A DNA stretch of 64,000 nt from an uncultured Kordia sp. GTDB lineage: Bacteria; Bacteroidota; Bacteroidia; Flavobacteriales; Flavobacteriaceae. The stretch's first letter is position 1; each line of letters starts with the position of its first letter. The position numbers and the translations under genes were made by a program. The DNA is taken from the NCBI RefSeq assembly GCF_947489565.1, contig NZ_CANLEA010000005.1:1-64000 (forward strand). Direction: 5' to 3'. Of the stretch, positions 14,276-23,908 are shown one piece after another. The notes under the pieces were generated by a model. It worked only from the letters and a program-made list of their open reading frames with translations. It was not told where the DNA came from and made no database searches.

Positions 14276-15796
14276 ATGAAAAAAAAAGTACTCTTTTATA
14301 TCCTAATGATTCCTTTATTAGGATTTTCTCAATACGCATTGCAAGGAAATATCATTGCAGATGCAGGCGGAATGTCAAATGACCGATTTGGAGATAATTC
14401 CGCAATAAGTGCCACAGGCGATTTTATCATCATAAGTTCTATAGGATATGATGGAGTTACAGGTACCACTTCCAATATAGGAAAAGTACAAGTATATCAA
14501 TTTATGTCTGGCAGTTGGACGCAAGTAGGAAACGATTTAATTGGAGACGCTACAGGCGATAATTTTGGTGGAAGTATCGCTATAAGCGCAGATGGTTCTA
14601 TCATTGCTGTTGGCGCTCCACAAGCAGATGGAAGCGGTTCAGTAAGAGGATATGTACGTGTCTATGAAAATATTGCAGGAACATGGACGCAACTAGGATC
14701 GGACTTTACTGGACAAGCAGATTTTGATACGCTAGGAAGTGCTGTAGATCTCAGCGCAGACGGAACAAAAATCGCAGTCGGAGCTTCAGGAGTGAGTACC
14801 GCAAAGGGAGAAGTAAAAGTGTATGAATATAACGGTGCTTCATGGTCACAATTAGGGAGTACCATGAGTGGTATTGTAAATGGCGACCGATTTGGTAATT
14901 CTGTAAATTTCAATGCTGATGGTACATTTTTGGCAATCGGAATTCCATTTTCAGATGCAAATGGTACTCCAAGCGGAACAAATTCTGGGCAAATAAAAGT
15001 ATATGAATACACCTCAAACTGGAGCCAAATTTTTACAGCTTCTATTTTAGGTGAAAGCTTTGCTTTTGGAACTACAGTTGCGCTAAGTGATGATGGAAGT
15101 GTTTTAGTTGCAGGCGCACCACAACAAAATGATCCAGCAAACGGTTCAGGATTCGTAAGAATATATAAATACAATGGAACTTCTAATACATATGTATTTA
15201 ATGCTAGTGTTGCCGGAGAAAGTAATAGTGATCGATTTGGAAATTCCGTTGCACTAAGCGATGATGGTAATTTCTTAGCTGTTGGAGCTCCTTTTAATGA
15301 TAGTAACGGAACTAGCTCTGGAGAAGCATATTTATATGAAAATACTTCTGGAAATACATGGAGTGCTGTATCTGGAATTTTTAATAACTCAAATAGTGCA
15401 GCTGACCTTGCGGGTAGTTCTGTAAGTTTAAGTGATAATGGAGCATTTTTTAGTATTGGAGCGTTTAATGCCGACAATCCAATCAATAGTAATAATAATA
15501 CAGGTATAGCCAGAGTCTTTGTAGACAGTTCGCTATTAAGCACAAAAGATATAGCATTGAACAATACCATAGTAGTATATCCAAACCCTATAATTGATTA
15601 TTTAGCCATTTCAAGCACGCGTAACAGAAGTATTAACTCAATTAAGCTATCTGATATGGCTGGAAGAGTGATGTACCAAAAAACAGCTTCTTTTACAGAA
15701 ACTTCAATTAATTTCTCGAATCTTCAGACTGGAATGTATTTGTTAGAGTTGAAAAGTGATAAGGAAACAATCATACGAAAAATACTAAAGCAATAA
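14276..15796 (+). CDS. Secreted FG-GAP-like beta-propeller protein with T9SS sorting domain
   Basis: 506 residues. A signal peptide ends at GFSQYA. About seven repeats follow of the form DRFGxSVALSDDGxxLAVGAP...GxxxVYxYxxxxWxQ, spaced by some 50-60 residues, an integrin-like propeller. The last 80 residues form a type IX secretion sorting domain (VYPNPIIDYLAI, LSDMAGRVMYQ, LQTGMYLLEL, KILKQ). It should be exported through the T9SS and attached to the surface or released. A 302-codon antisense frame exists only because of the repeated codon pattern. Confidence 0.85.
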   Translation: MKKKVLFYILMIPLLGFSQYALQGNIIADAGGMSNDRFGDNSAISATGDFIIISSIGYDGVTGTTSNIGKVQVYQFMSGSWTQVGNDLIGDATGDNFGGSIAISADGSIIAVGAPQADGSGSVRGYVRVYENIAGTWTQLGSDFTGQADFDTLGSAVDLSADGTKIAVGASGVSTAKGEVKVYEYNGASWSQLGSTMSGIVNGDRFGNSVNFNADGTFLAIGIPFSDANGTPSGTNSGQIKVYEYTSNWSQIFTASILGESFAFGTTVALSDDGSVLVAGAPQQNDPANGSGFVRIYKYNGTSNTYVFNASVAGESNSDRFGNSVALSDDGNFLAVGAPFNDSNGTSSGEAYLYENTSGNTWSAVSGIFNNSNSAADLAGSSVSLSDNGAFFSIGAFNADNPINSNNNTGIARVFVDSSLLSTKDIALNNTIVVYPNPIIDYLAISSTRNRSINSIKLSDMAGRVMYQKTASFTETSINFSNLQTGMYLLELKSDKETIIRKILKQ

Positions 15797-15872
15797 TATA
15801 TTGTTACGTTTCGTATTTGCAAATTCACAAAAGAAATTGTTAGTCTTGGAGTTTGTATTTCTTATCACTAAA

Positions 15873-15903
15873 AAAACGCTTCTAAGAAATTAGAAGCGTT
15901 TCT
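15873..15903. terminator. Convergent terminator hairpin
   Basis: AAACGCTTCTA and TAGAAGCGTTT form an eleven-pair stem between the convergent genes at 14276 and 15916, with A- and T-runs on both sides. Confidence 0.85.
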
Positions 15904-15915
15904 TATTTTTTAACC

Positions 15916-16548
15916 TTAATCAATAAGAAAAACAACATCAAACATTCGTTCTTTTGGGTTGTTTGGTACAGGAACTACCATTTGTTCCGTAAGTGTTTCT
16001 TGTGTTTTGGTACGAATAATTTTAAAACGCAAACCTCTATTTGTTACAATTGGTTCTGTGACTGCTGCCGAGTTGTCAAAAGCACTTACAATTCCGCTGA
16101 TAATGTTTGCATCATCAAGCTCCGAAAGTAGTTCCGTTTCTTTGTAAACGCCAGTTTCGGGCATTCTGATTGTTAATTCACTAGTTTCTAACAATAATGG
16201 ACTTCTAAAGAATTCAGTCATAACACTTTCAATAGCGCCATTGATACAAGCGCCAAACCAACCACCTACAAGTATGATTTCTTTTCCTTTTAAAGGATAT
16301 TCGTCTTCAATAAGTCCTTTTCTAGCAACAAATCGACTTACTCTTTCGCTCAATGGCGGAATGGGAATGACAGAAGTAGTATCTTTTACTTTGTCATCTT
16401 CCCAAAAACTTACGTGTATATCTGTTGTTTGAGCATTAGCAATCAAAGGTTCTAATGTGTTTTTGACGGTGTTTCTGATACGCTGATTTGTAGTATCAAA
16501 AAAACCTTCCTGAAAATGAACAATGATAAAATCTTTTTTAAATTTCAT
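15916..16548 (-). CDS. Hypothetical protein
   Basis: 210 residues, no signal peptide or membrane segment. The opening FIIVHFQEGFFD and the central GKEIILVGGWFGACINGAIESVMTE have the look of an alpha/beta Rossmann-like hydrolase, faintly like isochorismatases, where a Cys lies in a comparable strand-helix turn. The usual Asp/Lys partners are not evident. The function is unknown. It ends against a shared terminator. Confidence 0.7.
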   Translation of the reverse strand: MKFKKDFIIVHFQEGFFDTTNQRIRNTVKNTLEPLIANAQTTDIHVSFWEDDKVKDTTSVIPIPPLSERVSRFVARKGLIEDEYPLKGKEIILVGGWFGACINGAIESVMTEFFRSPLLLETSELTIRMPETGVYKETELLSELDDANIISGIVSAFDNSAAVTEPIVTNRGLRFKIIRTKTQETLTEQMVVPVPNNPKERMFDVVFLID

Positions 16549-16689
16549 GATGATAGTTTTTTATGGCATTGCAGTTGTGTAGTAGCAATGTTCTGATTAT
16601 TGAATAGTTCAAAATTAGAAGCTACTATACTGTCAAAAAACACATGAATTGGGCATTTTAACTCACCTATTTAGGTGATATTTTTGGTT

Positions 16690-17280
16690 TTACTTTGTGA
16701 AGATTTCTACGACGCCATATTTAGAGTTTTGTTCAAAACCGGCAATTACTTGTGGTTCCTCATTTTTTTGAATATAGTCTATATGGCCAACTTTTAGAGT
16801 TTGTAACAATTGAAAAGCAGTTTTTATAGTCAATGGTTTTCTGTTGAAAATGACTAATGGTCTTTCATTTACAGTACTATGTTCACCGAAATATAGATCT
16901 TTTATCCAAGTCAACGTTTCTTTTTTTGCTTTTCGTTTTTGAACTGCTTTATTGGTTCGTATGATAGGAAACAAATCATATTTAGCAGGATTACAACCTA
17001 AAGCGTTTTTTCTAATATCTACAAAATAAATACTTCTAATATCCTTTTTATCAATAGTATGAATTTCTTCTTCGTCACGAGGAATGCCGTCAATTACAAA
17101 AAAATCATCTCCAATTTTTAAGCTATCACTTGCATAAAGAAACCGTTTTTGGATGTACTGCTTAATTTCTTCGCTCGTATAAGAATTAATCTCCTTTTCA
17201 GGAATATGCTGTGTGGTGATGCATGAAGAAACACAGATAATATTCCATATACATAGTATAAATAGTAGCTTATTTTTCAT
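16690..17280 (-). CDS. Lipoprotein with two TonB-plug-like segments
   Basis: 196 residues. A signal peptide and lipobox (VSSC at about residues 17-20) suggest membrane anchoring. Two segments resemble pieces of the TonB-receptor plug domain: FFVIDGIPRDEEEI...IDKKDIRSIYFVD near 62-92, and PLVIFNRKPL...VGHIDYIQK...KYGVVEIFTK at the C-terminus, which parallels the plug motif YGxxGxNGVIxITTK. No beta-barrel follows. It may be a stand-alone plug-like protein. I know of no assigned function. Confidence 0.7.
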   Translation of the reverse strand: MKNKLLFILCIWNIICVSSCITTQHIPEKEINSYTSEEIKQYIQKRFLYASDSLKIGDDFFVIDGIPRDEEEIHTIDKKDIRSIYFVDIRKNALGCNPAKYDLFPIIRTNKAVQKRKAKKETLTWIKDLYFGEHSTVNERPLVIFNRKPLTIKTAFQLLQTLKVGHIDYIQKNEEPQVIAGFEQNSKYGVVEIFTK

Positions 17281-17403
17281 TAGATACGAATTGGTTTTAT
17301 TAAAACTAAGGTCAATTCAAATCATATAAAAGAAACATTGAGTCAACGGATCGTTTCAATTCGCGAAAAGCATATTTAGAAAAGGATAGATGGTACGCAT
17401 AAA

Positions 17404-17431
17404 AAAAGTCACTCAATGAAGAGTGACTTTC
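17404..17431. terminator. Terminator hairpin
   Basis: AAAGTCACTC, loop AATGAA, GAGTGACTTT. It lies downstream of the S41 peptidase gene (minus strand). Confidence 0.75.
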
Positions 17432-17488
17432 GAGGTATAGTTTTACGAATTAGTAGTACTACTAAATATAGTATGAAGTACTAATATT

Positions 17489-18982
17489 TTAATCGTTGAG
17501 AATCAATTTGTGGTTTTGTAATGCATCATCGCTATCACCAACTTTTAAATCGATATACATACGATTTCCTGTAACTCTTCGCAGTTTTGTTTCTGTAACT
17601 CCTTCAATTGGAACAATTTTCGTTGGATCTTGTAAAGGCCTTCCAGCGGCAGCGATATTTGCTAAAGCAGCAGCTAATAAAGGTTCTGTTTCATCTCCTA
17701 AAACACCAAGATTCGTTAAATCTTCCGCGATTTCAATATCAGGATTCAATCCGTCTGTATAATTTGAAAATCCAGCACTATTTTCCAAACGAGAAATTAA
17801 CGGCTGCATTGCCCATTTGTGATTTGGATTTAACTGAGCATCTCCAAAAGTCCAAGATGGAGAATCGTATAAAGATACAGAAGCTTCATTTTTTCCAGTA
17901 GTTGTCGTTCCTACTTGTACTACGTCAATATATGGTTCTAGCGAATTAATTACCAATTCACTCGCAGAAGCAGTACTTCCTGTAGTAATTACGTATACTT
18001 TTGACAATCCTAAACTGTTAATTCCAGCGCCAGTACTTAACGTATTTGTAAAATAACGATTTTCTTGTGCGTCTGTAAGCTGTGGCTGAATTTTATCATT
18101 ATATCTGAACTTTGTAAACAATTGTCCTTCAAATTGACCAGTTACCATGCTTCCTATATTGATAGCACTGCTTACAAATCCACCTGGATTGTAACGGAAA
18201 TCTAATACCAAGTCGGTAACACCTTGCGCTTGAAAATCTGCAAATGCTCCATTTAACTGTGTATCAAAATTTGAAATAAATTGATTGTACATAATATATC
18301 CTACTTTTTTAGCACCTACATCAATAGTAGAAGCTATTAAAATTGGATTTTCTGTAATATTTGTTTTTGTAAGCGCAATATTTCTACCATTTGGTGTAAT
18401 AGAACGAACGCCACCAGTTATAGTTAAATCTGCTAAGTTGAATGTATACGAAGTCGGATCTAACAAATCCAAGTTATTATCAGTAGAAGAGTTAAAAAAT
18501 AAACTCTGTCCATCAACGGCATATACAATATCTCCACGACGAATATCTTTTCCTTCGGCATCAGATCCTGGAATGATATAACGGACATATCCAATAACTT
18601 CAGAACTTCCGCTATTTAAAAAGATATAGCGAACGTCGGCACCATTGGTTGCTGATGTTCCTTGTTGTGAATTTTGTAAATCATCATAATTATCTACAAT
18701 CACACTAAAACGATCATCTGGGTGAAGTAAATGGTCAAATAAATTTGCTGGATTTGGGAAGCCTTGTAAAAACGAAACGTATCCTGCACTATCATCAAGC
18801 TTGCTATCGGCTAAATCGGCAACGTCACCTTGCCAAAAATACCATAGATTTAGTCCTTTCCAAACAAAGTCCTGAACTTCCAAATTTGCATCTACACTAA
18901 ATAGATTATCATCTTGGTCAGTACAACTTGATGTGGCTACTGAAACGGCGACAAATAGAAATAGCAACTTTTTTATATTCAT
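17489..18982 (-). CDS. S41-family peptidase lipoprotein (CtpA/tail-specific-protease-like)
   Basis: The frame is open to 19036, but Met at 18982 gives a clean lipoprotein signal MNIKKLLFLFVAVSVATSSC; Met at 18997 is also possible. From this start it is 497 residues. A PDZ-like part lies near residues 100-170 (GYVRYIIPGSDAEGKDIRRGDIVYAVDG). The S41 core follows, with VLDFRYNPGG and the catalytic serine in TGSTASASELVINSL. The lysine expected in the catalytic pair is probably in TTTGKNEAS. It should act on periplasmic or outer-membrane proteins. The ECF sigma operon lies divergent beside it. Confidence 0.87.
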   Translation of the reverse strand: MNIKKLLFLFVAVSVATSSCTDQDDNLFSVDANLEVQDFVWKGLNLWYFWQGDVADLADSKLDDSAGYVSFLQGFPNPANLFDHLLHPDDRFSVIVDNYDDLQNSQQGTSATNGADVRYIFLNSGSSEVIGYVRYIIPGSDAEGKDIRRGDIVYAVDGQSLFFNSSTDNNLDLLDPTSYTFNLADLTITGGVRSITPNGRNIALTKTNITENPILIASTIDVGAKKVGYIMYNQFISNFDTQLNGAFADFQAQGVTDLVLDFRYNPGGFVSSAINIGSMVTGQFEGQLFTKFRYNDKIQPQLTDAQENRYFTNTLSTGAGINSLGLSKVYVITTGSTASASELVINSLEPYIDVVQVGTTTTGKNEASVSLYDSPSWTFGDAQLNPNHKWAMQPLISRLENSAGFSNYTDGLNPDIEIAEDLTNLGVLGDETEPLLAAALANIAAAGRPLQDPTKIVPIEGVTETKLRRVTGNRMYIDLKVGDSDDALQNHKLILND

Positions 18983-19119
18983 AATTTTCTTTATCATAGT
19001 TTGTTTTACTTTTATAAACATTAAAAATAGCCACATTATTGTAAAATAAAAATTATTTGTAACAAATTCGTAACTAGCTCGTCTTCCTTATAACTAACCG
19101 AAATTAATAGATCATAAAA

Positions 19120-19629
19120 ATGAAACAGGCAGAATTTTTACGTACAGTATTGCCTTTTAAAGACAAATTATACCGCTTGGCAAAGCGCTTACTAGTTTCA
19201 AACGAAGAAGCAGAAGACGCTACACAAGAAGTATTGATGAAGTTATGGTCTAAGAAATCGAAAATAGAAGCGTATAATAATGTGGAAGCTTTTGCAATGA
19301 CGATGACTAAAAACTATTGCTTGGATAAACTGAAATCAAAACAAGCCAGCAATTTAAAATTAGTTCATAGTAATTATAAAGATGAAAATACCTCATTACA
19401 ACGCGAAGTAGAATTAAAAGATAGTGTAAGTTTTGTTCATGAAATTATGGAACAGCTGCCAGAGCAACAAAAAATTATCATACAATTGAGAGATGTAGAG
19501 CAGTATGATTTTGAAGAAATTGCCAAAGTTGTCAACATGAATCCAACAGCAATTCGAGTAGCATTATCAAGAGCAAGAAAATATATTAGACAAGAACTTG
19601 TAAAAAAACACAACTATGGAGTTAGCTAA
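19120..19629 (+). CDS. ECF-type RNA polymerase sigma factor
   Basis: 169 residues with region 2 (EEAEDATQEVLMKLWSKK, AFAMTMTKNYCLDKLKSK) and region 4 (LPEQQKIIIQLRDVEQYDFEEIAKVVNMNPTAIRVALSRARKYI, read as a helix-turn-helix). The next gene overlaps its end by 14 bases and encodes a small single-span protein, the usual anti-sigma arrangement. The four genes 19120-21223 are likely a self-contained stress-response unit. Confidence 0.9.
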   Translation: MKQAEFLRTVLPFKDKLYRLAKRLLVSNEEAEDATQEVLMKLWSKKSKIEAYNNVEAFAMTMTKNYCLDKLKSKQASNLKLVHSNYKDENTSLQREVELKDSVSFVHEIMEQLPEQQKIIIQLRDVEQYDFEEIAKVVNMNPTAIRVALSRARKYIRQELVKKHNYGVS

Positions 19630-20038
19630 CATAGAACAATTAATAGAGAAGTATTTTGAAGCAACAACAACGGTTCAAGAAGAACAAGAGTTACAAGCGT
19701 ATTTTTCGCAAGACAATGTGGCGCCGCATTTGCAAGAATACCTACCAATGTTTCAATATTTTACCGATCTAAAAACCGAGAAATCTACTCGTAACGTTCC
19801 ATTACAACCTAGAAAAAATTATTTAAAATGGATTTCTGTTGCCGCTGTATTTATTCTCACAACAAGTCTATTCTTTAATGAATGGAGAAAACAGGAAGAA
19901 GCCAAACAAGCTTTTTCTGATTTTAAAATGGCCATGTCTCTTGTGTCAGAAAACTTTAATACAGGAGCAAGTCATATCAACTATTTAACACAATTTGAAG
20001 AAACAACGAACAAAATTTTTATAACAAGAAACAATTAA
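19616..20038 (+). CDS. Probable anti-sigma factor, small membrane protein
   Basis: 140 residues: a cytoplasmic N-terminus (IEQLIEKYFEATTTVQEEQELQAYF, a pattern common in Bacteroidota anti-sigma partners), one membrane segment at about 69-84 (WISVAAVFILTTSLFF), and a periplasmic tail. It overlaps the sigma gene by 14 bases, implying translational coupling. The role is inferred from this context. Confidence 0.75.
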   Translation: MELANIEQLIEKYFEATTTVQEEQELQAYFSQDNVAPHLQEYLPMFQYFTDLKTEKSTRNVPLQPRKNYLKWISVAAVFILTTSLFFNEWRKQEEAKQAFSDFKMAMSLVSENFNTGASHINYLTQFEETTNKIFITRNN

Positions 20039-20045
20039 TTAAAAA

Positions 20046-20585
20046 ATGAAGAAGATAGTAATATTAGTAATGTTATTGGCCGTGCCAGTACTTACATTTG
20101 GACAAAATATATTTGAAAAATATGCTGATAATGATAACGTAACATACGTATCTATTAAGCCTAAAATGTTTAAAATGCTTGCAACTGTTGGCGTTGATAC
20201 CGACGATCCGGAAGCAAAAGAGTTTTTAGATATGGTAAAGAGCATGAAAAGTTTACAAGTATTAGCTACTGAAAATAAAAGCATTGCTTCAGACTTAAAA
20301 TCATGGGTAAACAAACGTTCTTCTAAATTAGAAGAGTTAATGGAAGTAAGAGATGGAGACGCTCGTGTTCAGTTTTATGTAAAAGAAGGAAAAGATGAAA
20401 CGCATGTAAAAGAACTTTTAATGTACATTACTGGTATTGAGGATAAAGTACAGTTAAAAGACAGGAAAATTAATACTGTAGTCGTTTCATTGCTAGGAGA
20501 CATCGATTTGACACAAGTTTCTAAATTAACAAGTCAAATGAACATTCCAGGAGGAGAGCATTTAAAAGACGTTAAGAAAAATTAA
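20046..20585 (+). CDS. DUF4252 domain-containing secreted protein
   Basis: 179 residues with signal peptide MKKIVILVMLLAVPVLTFGQ. The body (FEKYADNDNVTYVSIKPKMFKML...LEELMEVRDGDARVQFYVKEG) fits DUF4252, a family typically found behind an ECF sigma and anti-sigma pair in Flavobacteriia. It starts seven bases after the anti-sigma gene. The function is unknown. Confidence 0.85.
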   Translation: MKKIVILVMLLAVPVLTFGQNIFEKYADNDNVTYVSIKPKMFKMLATVGVDTDDPEAKEFLDMVKSMKSLQVLATENKSIASDLKSWVNKRSSKLEELMEVRDGDARVQFYVKEGKDETHVKELLMYITGIEDKVQLKDRKINTVVVSLLGDIDLTQVSKLTSQMNIPGGEHLKDVKKN

Positions 20586-20602
20586 AAAACATATCTCTGT
20601 TT

Positions 20603-20640
20603 TGCGTCAATGAGCACTAGTTGTTCGTTGACGCATTTTT
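20603..20640 (+). terminator. Terminator or attenuator between the two DUF4252 genes
   Basis: TGCGTCAA and TTGACGCA form an eight-pair stem followed by TTTTT, between the genes ending at 20585 and starting at 20684. The second gene may be expressed less or from its own promoter. Confidence 0.7.
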
Positions 20641-20683
20641 ATATATATTCATCACATCAAAAAACAATCAACAATCAAAAATT

Positions 20684-21223
20684 ATGAAAACGTTTACACC
20701 TTTTTTAGTACTGCTGTTAGTCGTCATGGGCTTGACAAGCTGTTCCGATAAGAATAGCTTACGAAATTATTTTTTAGATCATGCTGAGCAAGCAGGATTT
20801 TCTTCGAGTACAATACCCGTAAGTCTCTTAAAACAAGAAGGCATGCAATTAACGGACAAGCAAGAAGAAGCCATTGAAGCAGTAGATCGCGTCAACTTAT
20901 TGTTTTATAGAATTGATAAAACAAAACAAGAAACATATGAGACTGAAAAAAGTAACATCAAAGCAATTTTAAAACAAAAAAAATACGAAGAACTCATTAA
21001 CATGGGAAGAAACGGAGTTATCAAATATGTGGGTACAGACGATTCTATTGATGAAATCATTGTATTTTTATCCGATAAGGAAATGGGCTTTGCTGTGACA
21101 CGGATTATCGGAGATGATATGACGCTGGAGAAATTTATGGAATTATATAAAATGTCTGAACAGCGAAACACGCCTCTCAATTTTGATTTGGGCAACTTAT
21201 CAAATTTGATGTCATCAAACTAA
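20684..21223 (+). CDS. DUF4252 domain-containing lipoprotein
   Basis: The frame extends up to 20621, but Met at 20684 gives the lipoprotein signal MKTFTPFLVLLLVVMGLTSC, leaving 179 residues. The body (VNLLFYRIDKTKQETYETE, KYEELINMGRNGVIKYVG) parallels the preceding DUF4252 protein, so the two are probably diverged duplicates. Unlike its neighbour it carries a lipid-anchor Cys. Confidence 0.83.
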   Translation: MKTFTPFLVLLLVVMGLTSCSDKNSLRNYFLDHAEQAGFSSSTIPVSLLKQEGMQLTDKQEEAIEAVDRVNLLFYRIDKTKQETYETEKSNIKAILKQKKYEELINMGRNGVIKYVGTDDSIDEIIVFLSDKEMGFAVTRIIGDDMTLEKFMELYKMSEQRNTPLNFDLGNLSNLMSSN

Positions 21224-21266
21224 AAAAAATGGATAAATGTTACTCAAAACATTTATCCATTTTTTA
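21224..21266. terminator. Bidirectional terminator
   Basis: ATGGATAAATGTT (21229-21241) pairs with AACATTTATCCAT (21248-21260), flanked by A- and T-runs, between convergent genes. Confidence 0.88.
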
Positions 21267-21281
21267 ATATATATAATATCG

Positions 21282-21860
21282 TTATCTCTTTGATCTAAAG
21301 TAAATCAATGTCAACGCAATAATAAATATTACCGTAAAGAAGATGATTTCTTTGATTTCTCTTCTTTTTATTTGGATACGGTTCTTATGTTCAATCTCTG
21401 TAATTTCTTCATGAACTTTTTGATTGTATTTCTCTAAAAAATTAGTTTGTAAAATTTCGATTCCTTTCATGAATTCTTTTGAGCTTATACCTTCTTTGGC
21501 TAAGAAAGTACATTCAAAATTTTCATATAAATCAAAATCAGAAAACTCATTTTTATGATTTTTTACAACAGATAGTGTATTTACATCTATTCTAGGGAGT
21601 TTTACTTTACCCTCAATTAGATGATCTAAAGACAAGTTTTTTAGGATTTCTTCAAGGTTACTGTTCATGTTTCCAAAATGAATTCCAGAACCGTACTTGT
21701 CTACTATAAAAGTTTTAAACGCTTTGTTATAAACACCTTTTTTAATTTGGAGTCTTCCGGTGTTCTGTAAAGCATTCAAACTTTTTTCGTCTTTCGAATT
21801 TGTGAGTTTGATGGTCACAGTATTTATTTTTGTTAGTTCTTGGCGGTACAAAATTAACAA
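21282..21860 (-). CDS. Hypothetical tail-anchored membrane protein
   Basis: 192 residues. There is no N-terminal signal. A single hydrophobic segment IIFFTVIFIIALTLIYF lies at the extreme C-terminus (about 171-187) after a charged stretch, so the main domain would face the cytoplasm. No family was recognised. It ends at the shared terminator and is downstream of purB on the same strand, 27 bases away. Confidence 0.7.
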   Translation of the reverse strand: MLILYRQELTKINTVTIKLTNSKDEKSLNALQNTGRLQIKKGVYNKAFKTFIVDKYGSGIHFGNMNSNLEEILKNLSLDHLIEGKVKLPRIDVNTLSVVKNHKNEFSDFDLYENFECTFLAKEGISSKEFMKGIEILQTNFLEKYNQKVHEEITEIEHKNRIQIKRREIKEIIFFTVIFIIALTLIYFRSKR

Positions 21861-21887
21861 AAAAACAATTCGAAGAGCAATGAAATC

Positions 21888-23231
21888 TTATATTCCTGTA
21901 TAATTCATAGGATTTATTTGCTTCAATTCCAATTTTACAGCTTCAGAAACCGTTAAAGTGTCAATAAAATCGGCAATTGACGCTTGAGTGATCTTTTCAT
22001 TGGTCCTAGTCAGTCCTTTTAGTGCTTCATAAGGGTTTTGATAGTTTTCTCTTCTAAGAATTGTCTGAATTGCCTCCGCAACAACCGCCCAGTTGTTTTC
22101 TAAATCTTCTTCAAACTTAGTTTTGTTTAATAATAACTTGTTCAAACCTTTTAACGTAGACTGAAATCCAATCAATGTATGACCAAATGGAACGCCTACA
22201 TTTCTTAGTACTGTAGAATCTGTTAAATCACGTTGTAATCTTGAAATAGGTAACTTGGCAGCTAAGTGTGTAAAGATAGCATTGGCGATTCCTAAATTCC
22301 CTTCGCTATTTTCAAAATCAATCGGATTTACTTTATGTGGCATTGCTGAGGAACCTACTTCGCCTTTTTTAATTTTTTGCTTGAAGTAATCCATTGAAAT
22401 GTACGTCCAAAAATCACGATCTAAATCTATCAAAATAGTATTGATACGCTTCATTCCATCAAAAATTCCTGCAACATGATCGTAGTGTTCTATCTGTGTT
22501 GTTGGGAATGAATGATGCAAACCTAAAATACGTTCTACAAAATTATTTCCAAATGCTTTCCAATCAATTGTTGGATAAGCAACTTTATGTGCATTAAAGT
22601 TTCCAGTAGCGCCACCAAATTTAGCAGCATGTGGAATTACAGACATCGTTTTTACCTGTGCTTCCACACGTGTAATAAAGACTTCAATTTCTTTCCCTAA
22701 ACGGGTTGGAGAAGCTGGTTGTCCATGTGTTCTTGCTAGCATAGGAATTTCTGCCCATTCGCTAGCCAATTCTTTTAGTTTCTCTAAAACGGTGACCAAT
22801 TCTGGAAGGTATACTTGTTGAATAGCTTCTTTGATAGAAAGCGGAATTGCCGTATTATTAATGTCTTGCGACGTTAACCCGAAGTGAATAAATTCTTTGT
22901 ATGATGAAATATGTAGTTGATCAAACTTTTCTTTAATAAAGTACTCAACTGCTTTTACATCATGATTCGTTACTTTTTCAATTTCTTTGATGGCTTGTGC
23001 ATCTTCTGCTGAAAAGTTCTCGTAAATCGCACGTAAATCGTCAAAAAGAGAAACATCAAAACTTTCTAATTGCGGTAATGGTACATTGCACAGAGCAATA
23101 AAATATTCAATTTCGACTAAAACACGATATTTAATCAGTGATTCTTCACTAAAATAATTCGCTAGAGCGATGGTTTTGTTACGATATCTTCCATCAATTG
23201 GAGAAATTGCGTTAAGCGGAGTAAGCGTCAT
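21888..23231 (-). CDS. purB: Adenylosuccinate lyase
   Basis: This enzyme cleaves adenylosuccinate to AMP and SAICAR to AICAR in purine synthesis. I start at the Met of MTLTPLNAISPIDGRY (23231), which aligns with family N-termini; ten more codons are open upstream. About 447 residues with the fumarase/aspartase signature GSSAMPHKVNP and the catalytic regions TSQDINNTA and ARTHGQPASPT. The length agrees with the long bacterial PurB form. Confidence 0.96.
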   Translation of the reverse strand: MTLTPLNAISPIDGRYRNKTIALANYFSEESLIKYRVLVEIEYFIALCNVPLPQLESFDVSLFDDLRAIYENFSAEDAQAIKEIEKVTNHDVKAVEYFIKEKFDQLHISSYKEFIHFGLTSQDINNTAIPLSIKEAIQQVYLPELVTVLEKLKELASEWAEIPMLARTHGQPASPTRLGKEIEVFITRVEAQVKTMSVIPHAAKFGGATGNFNAHKVAYPTIDWKAFGNNFVERILGLHHSFPTTQIEHYDHVAGIFDGMKRINTILIDLDRDFWTYISMDYFKQKIKKGEVGSSAMPHKVNPIDFENSEGNLGIANAIFTHLAAKLPISRLQRDLTDSTVLRNVGVPFGHTLIGFQSTLKGLNKLLLNKTKFEEDLENNWAVVAEAIQTILRRENYQNPYEALKGLTRTNEKITQASIADFIDTLTVSEAVKLELKQINPMNYTGI

Positions 23232-23306
23232 TGTAATTGTGTTGTTGTTATAAGGACACAAATATACTTGTTACAATGTTTGTAATAAAATTTTAGCACT
23301 TCATTT

Positions 23307-23873
23307 TCAAGCTTTTTTCATTCGTTTGATGAGGTCTCGTGCTCTGGCTTTAAATGCGGCGCTTTGTGATAGATAATCGCGCTCTAAAATCATGATTAAT
23401 TCTGCATGAATCCAATCAAATTCTCTTCCTAATAAGTATAAAGAACGCATAGAATAGGCTTTGACGGCAACTTTTTGATCGCTAATCATCCAATCAAAGC
23501 AAGCTTCTGTAATTTTTTCTCGATGGTTTTTGGTAAGATGTTGCTTTGTAGCATTGTCATTTTTGTGATAAAAAGCTTCAATCAAATATTCAGCAACTTT
23601 TGCCATAGGACGCACGGCAGGATCTAAATGTACGGTGTGCATTTTTTCTACATAAGTATCTAAGTGTGGCAATATGGCATCCAAACGTTCTCGTGCTACA
23701 AATTCATATAACCATGCGGCTCTTGCCGAAATTTTATCATCAACAGTAAACACTACTTCTAACAATGTTGGAAGCAATTCAGGATTGTTTAATACAATAT
23801 TGGCATAGTAGTTTCGCTTTTCGCGAGAATGATTTACATAATTTAGCTCCGAATAGAGTTGTTCAAATGTCAT
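23307..23873 (-). CDS. HEAT-like alpha-helical protein of unknown function
   Basis: 188 residues, almost wholly helical by composition, with repeated units of about 35-40 residues (LLPTLLEVVFTVDDKISARAAWLYEFVA, then ...MAKVAEYLIEAFYHK, then ...VAVKAYSMRSLYLLGREF). This resembles an adaptin/HEAT-type scaffold. It lies upstream of purB on the same strand, 75 bases away, as seen for related genes in Flavobacteriia. Function not known. Confidence 0.78.
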   Translation of the reverse strand: MTFEQLYSELNYVNHSREKRNYYANIVLNNPELLPTLLEVVFTVDDKISARAAWLYEFVARERLDAILPHLDTYVEKMHTVHLDPAVRPMAKVAEYLIEAFYHKNDNATKQHLTKNHREKITEACFDWMISDQKVAVKAYSMRSLYLLGREFDWIHAELIMILERDYLSQSAAFKARARDLIKRMKKA

Positions 23874-23908
23874 ACTTTTTATATTTTAGACGAAATAAGA
23901 ATAACGAC

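Noticed and set aside
14662-15570. 302-codon antisense frame
   Set aside because: It arises from the periodic codon use of the propeller repeats in the secreted plus-strand protein; no start context or known domain.
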